A stretch of 5,963 bases of DNA from a bacterium. GTDB taxonomy: Bacteria > Krumholzibacteriota > Krumholzibacteria > LZORAL124-64-63. Below the pieces are notes generated by a model, which ran no database searches, was not told the origin of the DNA, and saw only the letters and a list, made by a program, of their open reading frames with translations. Below are positions 1 to 5,963 of this stretch, in pieces. The position numbers were made by a program, and so were the translations under genes. The DNA lies in contig QNDV01000157.1 in NCBI GenBank assembly GCA_003646045.1, forward strand, positions 1-5,963, written 5' to 3'. The first letter of the stretch is position 1, and the number at the start of each line of letters is the position of its first letter.

Positions 1-3000
1 AAGGGGTTCGGGTGGTTGCGAACGGCCAGCGCCGACAGGTTCGGCAGGTCCGAGACATGGGAGATACCCATGGACTCGACAACCAGTACCCGCTGGTTGG
101 TGGGCACGTTCTCCACCGTCTGCTCCGTACCGTCGGGCCAGAGCACCGTTACGTCCACCATGGTCGCCCCGGCGGTGCCGAAACTGGCCGTCAAGGGTGC
201 CTGACTGAGGAAGGTGCCGCTGGCACTGACCTCGCGGACCATGGTCAACTGTCCCGTATCCACGATGATACGCGCACCCACGCCGGAGCGGTTGGACCCC
301 TCGCCGCGCAGGTCCACCTGCAGCCAGTTCTGGACCAGACCGGTGAGCATGGTGTTGTTGAACAGGTAGCTGGCCTCGGTGTAGGTGTTCACGGACATGG
401 CCAGGTCCTGGTCGCCGTCCTGGTCGTAGTCGGCGAAGCCACAACCCCACGACGCCAGGGGCGCCGCATCGGCCAGGGCTTCACAGGTGTTATCCCAGAA
501 CACGCCACGGTCATTCTCGAACATGACGTTGTCGCCGGCGATGTTGGTCAGGAACAGATCCAGCCAGCCGTCGTGGTTGTAGTCGATCCAGGCGCAGGCG
601 CGGCCGTTGGCGGCGTTGCCCAGAAGGCTGTCGGTTACATCCGTAAAGAAGCCCTGCAGGTCGTTCCGGAAGAGTCGGTTCTCACCTTGGGTGTTGACCA
701 GGTACAGGTCCAGGTCCTGGTCGTTATCGAAATCACCCCAGGCTACGCCCTTGCCCTTGCCGTTGTCGTCCAGTGGCGCGGCGGTAGCATCAACATAGAC
801 ACCGTCGTCATTCCGCAGCAGGACGTTGGCCCCGAGCATGCTGACGTAGAGGTCCTGGTCACCATCGTTGTCGTAATCGGCGAAGGCGCAACCGCGCGCC
901 GTACCGACGATCTCAGTGGCTCCAGGTACAGTCAGGAATACTCCGTCGTCGTTTCTGAAAAGGTGACTTGTTCCGTTGCGGTTACACAGGAAGAGATCCA
1001 GGTCCCGATCCTTGTCGAAGTCGACCCAGGCGGCATTGTAGCCCTGGCCCGCGTCGGCGGCATCGCCCGCGTCCACACGCACCAGTACGCCGTCCTCATT
1101 GTGGTAAAGGGCGTTGGGCACACCCGAATTCACCACGTAGAGGTCCGCCAGGCCGTCGTTATCGTAGTCGCCCCAGGCCACGCCGTAGGACGGTTCGTCA
1201 TCGTCGCACCAGCCGGGAACCAGGGTCAATACCCCGTCCACGTTCTCATAGAGGTGGTTCAGGCCCAGATTGGCGATGAGCAGGTCCTGGTCACCGTCGC
1301 CGTCATAGTCACCCCAGCCCAGACCGGTGGCGGCGCCCATTTCGGTGATCTGGCCCGAATCTACCCAATAGCAGCTGACAGGGTCATCGCAGACGGGTAC
1401 CTCGGTGTCATCCACACCCCAGCCGGTATCCGGCAGGTTGGTTGCGCTCACCTCTGCCGAGCAGGTCAGGTTAACCGACGCACCAGCGGTGCTGGCCACG
1501 GTGGTCTCGAGCCAGACCTCTCCCGACTCACCTACCTGCATGGTACCGATGGCCCAGGTGGCGCTGTGGGAAGCCTCGTGGTATTCGCCGTTTCCGCTGG
1601 CGTCCACGAAGTCCAGTTGCTGGCTAAGGAAGATCTCCACCACCACACCCTCGGCGGGCACCGTGTTGGGGTCAGCAATTCCGTCCCGGTTGCGGTACCA
1701 GTACTGGGCCACGTGCCGCACCGGGTCGTTGTGACGCAGACAGTCGCCTTCAAAAGTGGTGAAAAGAGCCACGGCGGGGTTGCCTATGGGTGGGACCCGT
1801 CCGCCAGCGCTCAGGATGTTGATGTACCACGCCGTGGCCAGCGACCCGTTCCAGTAGGAATAGCCACTCCACCGGCCGTCGGAGCCCTGGATGTCCACGA
1901 GGTACTGGCAATAGTGTGAATACCAGTCATCGTCGGCCGAAATGCGCGTGTCCCGCACGTCACCTACGGTGTAGCCACCCACGGCGGCGGGAATACCCGT
2001 CCCCACACGGAAGTCGGTGCCGAATGACTCGGCAGTGGGCAGCAGACCGTAGTTCTCCAGGCCCTTGTAGACGGCCCACATGGCATAGGAATGATTGAAA
2101 TTACCGTACCAGGTGTTGGACGGCCCGGTGTTCCAGCGCGAGTTGATGAAGCCGATGGCGCGTTGCACCCTGCTATCCTCCAGCGGTGCCCCGATGGCTG
2201 CCAACTCCAGCAGCAGTCCGCCGGTCTTGGCCATGTTCACGTAGACCCAGGGATGATCATATCCCGAGCCGCCATTGCCGTTCTGGATGTAGTTTACCCA
2301 ACGCTCCAATTCGGTGTACACGAATGCCGGCGTATTCAGACCCCAGGACTTGGAATAGAGCAGGGGCAATGATCCCCACTGGGCGGTGGAGTTGTCGGAA
2401 GTGGAGTAGTTGGCATCGTAGCGCCAGCCGCCGCGATTGGTACCACGGTTGGGCTCCACCTGACCCCATACGAACCAGTCCACCAGGTCCTGCATGGCTT
2501 CGCGGTAACTGAGGCCGGAAATGGCCGGCGAGCCGATGCCGATGGGCTCATCGAGGACCTCCGGACCATGAACCTCGGTAAGAGCCTCGCCCAGGGCGTA
2601 GACCACGGGCACACAGATGCCGGTGGTGTAGACGCGTCGATGGGAATCACCGGGCTCGAAATAGATGGCCTGGCCGTTGGCCCCCGGGTCGTTGCTATAA
2701 TCCAGGTCGAAGTTGTAGTCCTCGGCGTAGTGTTCGAATCCCGAGTACTCCACGGCGAAACGGCCGTCCACGGTGGCACGGTTGAAGACGAAGGTCACGG
2801 CCCGGCCCACCACGTCACCGTAGTCGACCTCGCCAATGACAACGGACTCTCCAGGCAGGAAGCCAGCTTCGATGAATGCCAGCGCCGCAGCACCGGTAGT
2901 AGCCAGGGTGCCATCGTAGGCGTAGGACCAGTATCCTTCGGTACCGGATACGACCTGCGTCTGAGACAGCCATGCCAAGCCGTCCAGAATGGCCTGGCTC

Positions 3001-3098
3001 TTGTCTTGCTCGGTGGCGGCCATAGCACCCGTACCCACCAGGATGCACAGGGTTAATATGACCCCGGCACGAATACCATGTGTGCTGTTTTTTTTCAT
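1..3098 (-). CDS. Secreted multidomain protein: alpha/alpha-toroid, DUF11-like, seven FG-GAP repeats, ASPIC/UnbV domain (3' end outside window)
   Basis: An uninterrupted frame of 1032 codons runs off the left edge. Residues 1-27 form a signal peptide (MKKN, hydrophobic core, A-M-A cleavage site). Residues about 33-430 resemble the prenyltransferase/squalene-cyclase alpha/alpha-toroid fold, with QW-like motifs (QGSDGRW at 404-410, GGW at 223-225, GYW at 55-57) and helices rich in aromatic residues; I see no DxDD or DDxxD catalytic motif. Residues about 440-560 look like a DUF11-type beta domain. Residues 590-917 carry seven calcium loops such as DYDNDGDQDL. Residues about 927-1008 match the ASPIC/UnbV family (RGEGSNRSGVGARI, LWPDGTEQTVENV). 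The last visible residues, NHPNP followed by a codon beginning TT, start an N-P-F sorting or FlgD-like tail. The start at 3098 is preceded by a G-rich Shine-Dalgarno; an in-frame ATG at 3134 lacks one. Probably exported and surface-bound or released. A binding or structural role is inferred; no enzymatic role is supported. Confidence 0.95.
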   Translation of the reverse strand, partial: MKKNSTHGIRAGVILTLCILVGTGAMAATEQDKSQAILDGLAWLSQTQVVSGTEGYWSYAYDGTLATTGAAALAFIEAGFLPGESVVIGEVDYGDVVGRAVTFVFNRATVDGRFAVEYSGFEHYAEDYNFDLDYSNDPGANGQAIYFEPGDSHRRVYTTGICVPVVYALGEALTEVHGPEVLDEPIGIGSPAISGLSYREAMQDLVDWFVWGQVEPNRGTNRGGWRYDANYSTSDNSTAQWGSLPLLYSKSWGLNTPAFVYTELERWVNYIQNGNGGSGYDHPWVYVNMAKTGGLLLELAAIGAPLEDSRVQRAIGFINSRWNTGPSNTWYGNFNHSYAMWAVYKGLENYGLLPTAESFGTDFRVGTGIPAAVGGYTVGDVRDTRISADDDWYSHYCQYLVDIQGSDGRWSGYSYWNGSLATAWYINILSAGGRVPPIGNPAVALFTTFEGDCLRHNDPVRHVAQYWYRNRDGIADPNTVPAEGVVVEIFLSQQLDFVDASGNGEYHEASHSATWAIGTMQVGESGEVWLETTVASTAGASVNLTCSAEVSATNLPDTGWGVDDTEVPVCDDPVSCYWVDSGQITEMGAATGLGWGDYDGDGDQDLLIANLGLNHLYENVDGVLTLVPGWCDDDEPSYGVAWGDYDNDGLADLYVVNSGVPNALYHNEDGVLVRVDAGDAADAGQGYNAAWVDFDKDRDLDLFLCNRNGTSHLFRNDDGVFLTVPGATEIVGTARGCAFADYDNDGDQDLYVSMLGANVLLRNDDGVYVDATAAPLDDNGKGKGVAWGDFDNDQDLDLYLVNTQGENRLFRNDLQGFFTDVTDSLLGNAANGRACAWIDYNHDGWLDLFLTNIAGDNVMFENDRGVFWDNTCEALADAAPLASWGCGFADYDQDGDQDLAMSVNTYTEASYLFNNTMLTGLVQNWLQVDLRGEGSNRSGVGARIIVDTGQLTMVREVSASGTFLSQAPLTASFGTAGATMVDVTVLWPDGTEQTVENVPTNQRVLVVESMGISHVSDLPNLSALAVRNHPNP
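348..1331 (-). repeat. Seven tandem FG-GAP/VCBS repeats inside the large gene
   Basis: Seven calcium-loop motifs of the form D-x-D-x-D-G-x-x-D-L lie at 1281-1310, 1140-1169, 993-1022, 849-878, 705-734, 555-584 and 402-431, spaced 47 to 51 codons apart. Most are preceded by a small hydrophobic strand ending in W-G-D or F-A-D, and most are followed by DLYxxN or DLFLxN and a further xLFRN/xLYEN step. Seven units is the usual blade number of an integrin-alpha-like beta-propeller, so they probably form one complete propeller. The third, fifth and sixth loops are degenerate: G replaced by R, G replaced by Q, and the second D replaced by N. At DNA level the units share short blocks such as the complement of gaccaggacctg, but they have clearly diverged. 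Confidence 0.92.
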
Positions 3099-3105
3099 TA
3101 GATGA

Positions 3106-3114
3106 TCCCCCCTC
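3106..3114 (-). promoter_or_regulatory. Shine-Dalgarno of the large gene
   Basis: Read on the minus strand, the run GAGGGGGGA ends seven bases before the ATG at 3098. It decides the start, because the alternative in-frame ATG at 3134 has no purine-rich element at the right distance and lies upstream of this site. Confidence 0.8.
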
Positions 3115-3232
3115 AAGGAATGATATTTTTGCATTTCAGACAGGGCGACATAGAGAATTCAGACGAATACTCCCTTCTTTATTGTTGCTGTGTCATGATT
3201 TGCGGAATAACCCGCACTAATCCCCGGCAGGT

Positions 3233-3261
3233 ATTTTGTCAAAACGACTTCGACATGTCAA
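3233..3261 (-). promoter_or_regulatory. Sigma70-like promoter for the large gene
   Basis: On the minus strand a perfect -35 hexamer TTGACA (3256-3261) is followed, after exactly 17 bases, by CAAAAT (3233-3238), which matches the -10 consensus at four of six positions. Transcription would begin near 3226, leaving an untranslated leader of roughly 130 bases. The element lies in the AT-richer 191-base gap between the lipoprotein stop and the large gene, so the latter can be transcribed on its own. A second TTGACA overlaps the -10 (3236-3241) but has no good -10 of its own. The -35 also overlaps a perfect palindrome, gacatgtc (3252-3259). Confidence 0.6.
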
Positions 3262-3289
3262 CATCGTTATGCTAATACGAATGAGATAT

Positions 3290-4597
3290 TCATCGCCCTG
3301 ATTGCGCCCCCTCCACCACAAAAAATTCCGCCTCCTGCCCGAAGGTACCCACCGCGGCCCCCTGCGCGTCCCGCGCGATCACCGACCACCAGTGATTGCC
3401 CCCTGCCAGCGGTTGCGTCCCCGGCAATACGTATGTGGGCTCAGCCACCACGACAGCACCGGGCCCGTCGAGAAAGAACTCGTAGGTGGCAGCACCCGGT
3501 ACCGGCTCCCAGATGAATTCGCGCATCAGGTCCGACACCTGCGAACCCGACCTGGGCAACAACGGATCCATCTCCCAGACCAGCAGAAAATCTCCGGCGT
3601 CCAGTTCCTCGCCGGCCACTACCTCGCGGGGAAAATTGGCGTCCTGGTCAGGATAGAAGGCGTGATCCCCGGGCAGGTGGGCCGGATGCAGTATGTACCG
3701 ATCCGCAGGCAGGTCCTCGAAGACGAAGACGCCCGCGGTGTCGGTGACCGCCGTGAAGCCCGTAAGGCCGGCCGCACCCTTGGTCGATGGCAGGGAAGCT
3801 ATACCGATTCCCACCACCAGATCGGCCACCGGCTCACCCAGCCGCAGCAGGCGGCCCCGCAGTCCTCCCCGGGCGGCTGACCTATCCCGCTGCAGGGCGA
3901 TCTGCACACCGGTGATCTCGACGATGTTCTCACCGGGACGTGCCTGATAGAGCCACACCCGGGGCAGGTAGCCATGGCGCGTGATGAACAGGGGCAGCAC
4001 CTGGACCGGTCTCCCGGTGATGGGCTCCTGGGCGAAGATGATCTCCGAGACCCGGAAAGCGCCATCGGCCAGGGTGACATCGTCCGAAGGTCCGGTTTGC
4101 CCCAGATAGCCGATGGGATAGGGGGTGACAGCGACGAATACCTGGTCCAGCGGAGCCCCGGTATCGGCATCGATCATGTTGCCGCTGATATGGGAAGCAC
4201 CGGGACGCGGAATGGGCGTGACACGGGTCAGCAGCAACGTCGAATGAGACGCGGTGGCAGGTGTCATCAAACCCGGATCGACATCCGCCACCACCGTTTC
4301 CGTCACACCGAACGGCCGCCAAGACCCACCGCCGAATACCATCACCATGTGCCCCGTGCCCGGCAGATGACCGAAATCACACACGCCGTCGTCGTCCGAC
4401 CGCAGGGGTGCCGCCAGGGGCAGGTTCGCAGTGGCATCCATGATGACGATCTTGACGTCGGCAACCGGCACGGTGCCGGCAGCATCGCGGACCTGGACCA
4501 CGGTCGGGGGTTGTGACGAAGGAGTCGAGTCCTTCCCGCAGGCAGGCATCAGCAGCAGCAGCACGGTCAGGACAGGTAGAAGACGGCGAGAATTCAC
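3290..4597 (-). CDS. Lipoprotein with carboxypeptidase-regulatory-like repeats and an FN3-like C-terminus
   Basis: A 435-residue protein with a GTG start at 4597. I chose this start because GGAG sits five bases upstream and because it gives a standard lipoprotein signal: MNSRR, a Leu/Val-rich core and L-M-P-A-Cys20. Longer in-frame starts at 4675 and 4654 would put an untypical hydrophilic stretch before the signal. The mature chain is almost all beta. About 32-125, 134-235 (ISGNMIDADTGAPLDQVFVAV) and 244-339 (GGLRGRLLRLGEPVADLVVG, then DTAGVFVFEDLPADRYIL) look like three carboxypeptidase-regulatory-like or transthyretin-like modules. Residues 345-428 look like an FN3-type domain (FIWEPVPGAATYEFFLDG, WWSVIARDAQG). 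No catalytic motif is visible. It should be anchored to a membrane through Cys20. Its function is unknown; such modules often bind polymers or act as spacers. It lies 191 bases upstream of the large gene on the same strand and is divergent from the protease. Confidence 0.93.
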   Translation of the reverse strand: MNSRRLLPVLTVLLLLMPACGKDSTPSSQPPTVVQVRDAAGTVPVADVKIVIMDATANLPLAAPLRSDDDGVCDFGHLPGTGHMVMVFGGGSWRPFGVTETVVADVDPGLMTPATASHSTLLLTRVTPIPRPGASHISGNMIDADTGAPLDQVFVAVTPYPIGYLGQTGPSDDVTLADGAFRVSEIIFAQEPITGRPVQVLPLFITRHGYLPRVWLYQARPGENIVEITGVQIALQRDRSAARGGLRGRLLRLGEPVADLVVGIGIASLPSTKGAAGLTGFTAVTDTAGVFVFEDLPADRYILHPAHLPGDHAFYPDQDANFPREVVAGEELDAGDFLLVWEMDPLLPRSGSQVSDLMREFIWEPVPGAATYEFFLDGPGAVVVAEPTYVLPGTQPLAGGNHWWSVIARDAQGAAVGTFGQEAEFFVVEGAQSGR

Positions 4598-4602
4598 GAG
4601 GT

Positions 4603-4606
4603 CTCC
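4603..4606 (-). promoter_or_regulatory. Shine-Dalgarno of the lipoprotein gene
   Basis: GGAG on the minus strand lies five bases before the GTG at 4597 and supports that start. Two of its bases (4605-4606) are also the end of a possible leader hairpin at 4605-4642. Confidence 0.7.
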
Positions 4607-4642
4607 GGTCGTCGGGGTAAGGATCAAAGTAGGAACAACCGG
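4605..4642 (-). promoter_or_regulatory. Possible leader hairpin overlapping the lipoprotein Shine-Dalgarno
   Basis: In the minus-strand transcript CCGGUUGU (4635-4642) can pair with ACGACCGG (4605-4612), giving eight base pairs with one G-U wobble and a 22-base loop. The 3' arm takes in the first two bases of the GGAG ribosome-binding site, so the fold could reduce initiation. The loop is long and the stem short, so the structure may be chance. Confidence 0.3.
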
Positions 4643-4655
4643 ACGTGATTGCATC

Positions 4656-4685
4656 TTGTTACTGCGAGCGCGCATTCACTATACT
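4656..4685 (+). promoter_or_regulatory. Sigma70-like promoter for the M48 peptidase gene
   Basis: TTGTTA (4656-4661, four of six consensus matches) and TATACT (4680-4685, five of six) are separated by 18 bases. Transcription would begin near 4692, about 30 bases before the ATG at 4721, which fits a short leader holding only the ribosome-binding site. Confidence 0.6.
4678..4683 (-). promoter_or_regulatory. Candidate -10 for the lipoprotein gene, overlapping the divergent promoter
   Basis: On the minus strand TATAGT (five of six consensus matches) overlaps four bases of the plus-strand TATACT. A start near 4671 would leave a leader of about 74 bases before the GTG. The region 16-18 bases upstream (around 4700-4707) holds no recognisable -35 hexamer, so this is weaker than the opposing promoter. 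Confidence 0.35.
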
Positions 4686-4707
4686 GGCGAACCACTAACC
4701 AGCACAT

Positions 4708-4715
4708 GGAGGGGG
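4708..4715 (+). promoter_or_regulatory. Shine-Dalgarno of the M48 peptidase gene
   Basis: GGAGGGGG ends five bases before the ATG at 4721. It supports that start over the in-frame ATG at 4706, which lies upstream of this element and would add MEGDL before the signal peptide. Confidence 0.8.
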
Positions 4716-4720
4716 ATCTC

Positions 4721-5963
4721 ATGCGCCGCGTCCTGTTGTTATCGGTATTGGTCTGCACCCTGCCCGCCCTCACCCTGGCCGGGCCGTCGGAGAAGATAGC
4801 CGACCAGGTGGTGGATGAGTTCAATACGGAGCCCCGCACCGTGCGCCCGGATCATCTGCTGCTGCCCATGAGCTATCTGGAATGGAACGGCCGCAGCTAC
4901 GGCTATCACCTGCCCCGACGCTTCCACCGCCTGGCCCGCGAGGGCGAGACCTTCCGTATCCGCAAGACCAAGCGGCGCGACCGGGCCTACCGGATCGAGG
5001 TCGAGTCGGCGACGGGGGCCCGGATCAAGCTCTGGCTGTACGAGCGGGACGACAAACTCAGCCAGGACCTGCTGGATCAGGTCTTTCCCCTGATGCTGTC
5101 CGACCTCTTCGAATTCGGCGAGGCACCGGACACGCCGCGGGTCATCATCAATACCCGCAGCGGCCTGGCCCATCTCGGAGCCTGCAATCACCTGCCGGCG
5201 CCGGAGCTGCGCATGGCGGCGAACGATACCGTGGGGCATACGCCCTGCCCCGCCTGCTTCCCCGACGACCCGCCCCTGCCCTACGAGGGCTATGCCATCA
5301 TCCGCGCCGCGGCCGTGGAACGGGCGCGACTCTATACGCAGGCCTTTCCACCTGTCGACGACCAGCAGGTGCAACAGCGGGTCCAGGAACTGGGCGAGCG
5401 CCTGGTGGCCGCGCTGCCCTTCGCGCCCCGTGGTTTCGAGTACGAGTTCACGGTGGTGCAGTCGGGATTGATGCAGGCCGTGTCCTACCCCACGGGCTTC
5501 GTGTTCATAACCGACAAGCTGCTGGCAGCAGTGGAAGACGAGGCGGAGCTCGCCCACGTCCTGGCCCATGAGATCGCCCATTGTGAGCTGCATCTGGCCC
5601 CCGCCTACCAGCCCGCGCGGCCCGAGACCGTTACACTGGTCTACTACCAGAACCAGCGCCGTACGCAACGCCGCCACGAACGGGTGGCCGACGTCGTGGG
5701 CGTAACCACCGTCGCGGAACTCATGGATACCGAGCGGGCCCTGGCCGGAGCCACGACGATCCTGGGCAAACTGCAGTTCGCCCACGAATCCATACCCCTG
5801 TCCGAGGCCGACGACTGGGACACCCATCCCACCCTGGCTGAACGCCGGGAGTTGTTCGAACAGGACAACTTCTTCGTCGTCACCGAGCGCCGGCTCTTCG
5901 AGGCCCGGGACGATGAGGGGGACGTACTCTACCGCCTGCAGATCCTGGGCGGCGCCCATCTCG
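4721..5963 (+). CDS. Secreted M48-family zinc metallopeptidase (3' end outside window)
   Basis: An uninterrupted frame of 414 codons runs off the right edge. Residues 1-20 are a signal peptide (MRRVLLL, hydrophobic core, L-T-L-A before GPSEK), so the enzyme should act outside the cytoplasm. The catalytic core spans about 187-414: the strand motif SYPTGFVFITDKLL (255-268), the zinc-binding helix HEIAH (283-287), and E320-R-V-A-D324, which fits the third zinc ligand in the M48 ExxxD motif. H369-P370 with R375/R376 fits the conserved downstream THP...R motif. This arrangement resembles periplasmic BepA/YfgC-like M48 enzymes, which in other bacteria take part in outer-membrane protein quality control; that role is inferred here. 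Residues 21-140 are unassigned. Residues 151-179 form a His/Cys cluster (HLGACNH, CPAC) not usual in M48 proteins as far as I know. Any TPR or other C-terminal domain would lie beyond the window. Confidence 0.93.
   Translation, partial: MRRVLLLSVLVCTLPALTLAGPSEKIADQVVDEFNTEPRTVRPDHLLLPMSYLEWNGRSYGYHLPRRFHRLAREGETFRIRKTKRRDRAYRIEVESATGARIKLWLYERDDKLSQDLLDQVFPLMLSDLFEFGEAPDTPRVIINTRSGLAHLGACNHLPAPELRMAANDTVGHTPCPACFPDDPPLPYEGYAIIRAAAVERARLYTQAFPPVDDQQVQQRVQELGERLVAALPFAPRGFEYEFTVVQSGLMQAVSYPTGFVFITDKLLAAVEDEAELAHVLAHEIAHCELHLAPAYQPARPETVTLVYYQNQRRTQRRHERVADVVGVTTVAELMDTERALAGATTILGKLQFAHESIPLSEADDWDTHPTLAERRELFEQDNFFVVTERRLFEARDDEGDVLYRLQILGGAHL

Noticed and set aside
12..1919. A 635-codon open frame on the plus strand
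   Set aside because: It is exactly codon-aligned antisense to the large minus-strand gene. Stops there would need TTA, CTA or TCA in the real gene, which are rare at this GC. Its product is a low-complexity Val/Gly/His/Gln chain with no signal or domain, while the opposite strand has clear domains.
1809..3002. Active terpene or squalene cyclase in the N-terminal part of the large protein
   Set aside because: QW-like motifs are present but no DxDD or DDxxD acid motif is visible, and the protein carries an export signal. Only the fold is suggested.
3115..3153. Small leader ORF of 12 codons (M-S-P-C-L-K-C-K-N-I-I-P) on the minus strand ending just before the large-gene Shine-Dalgarno
   Set aside because: It has a CxxC-like spacing but no ribosome-binding site and no other support; such short frames are expected by chance.
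3201..3216. Short hairpin tgcgg-aataac-ccgca as a terminator after the lipoprotein gene
   Set aside because: Only five base pairs and no T-run on either side; it also lies downstream of the proposed promoter of the large gene, inside its leader.
3302..4516. Plus-strand open frames at 3302-3880 and 3974-4516
   Set aside because: Both are codon-aligned antisense to the lipoprotein gene, with basic low-complexity products and no sensible translation signals.
4739..5959. A 406-codon open frame on the minus strand
   Set aside because: Codon-aligned antisense of the M48 peptidase gene, open for the same codon-usage reason; the plus strand carries HEIAH and the other M48 motifs.

Overview
The window is GC-rich bacterial DNA holding three protein-coding genes, all with export signals. 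Two of them run off the window edges. I see no RNA gene, mobile element, CRISPR array or phage gene. The best lineage guess is the FCB superphylum or an allied candidate phylum. The reasons are a large secreted FG-GAP/UnbV-type protein whose C-terminus enters an N-P-(F) type sorting or FlgD-like tail, a lipoprotein built of carboxypeptidase-regulatory-like and FN3-like modules, high GC, and G-run Shine-Dalgarno sequences. Without a database search this is only a suggestion.

Layout. Positions 1-3098 (minus strand) encode a secreted multidomain protein of more than 1032 residues: signal peptide, alpha/alpha-toroid (prenyltransferase/squalene-cyclase-like) region, DUF11-like beta domain, seven FG-GAP/VCBS calcium-loop repeats that should form one seven-bladed propeller, an ASPIC/UnbV domain, and the beginning of a C-terminal sorting-type tail cut by the window edge. 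Positions 3099-3289 are an AT-richer gap with a good sigma70-like promoter for that gene. Positions 3290-4597 (minus) encode a 435-residue lipoprotein. Positions 4598-4720 form a divergent control region. Positions 4721-5963 (plus, open at the right edge) encode a secreted M48-type zinc metallopeptidase.

Together the genes look like a cell-envelope or secretome locus: a modular surface or secreted protein, an outer-membrane-type lipoprotein with adhesive or carbohydrate-binding style beta modules, and a periplasmic protease that may act in envelope protein quality control. No pathway link between them is demonstrated. The large gene has its own promoter, so the two minus-strand genes need not form an operon. 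The lipoprotein and protease genes are divergent and may share an overlapping -10 element.

Most of the other long open frames are codon-aligned antisense shadows of these three genes, caused by the scarcity of TTA, CTA and TCA codons. I found no convincing new molecular system. The most unusual items are the domain combination in the large gene and a His/Cys cluster inserted ahead of the M48 catalytic domain.
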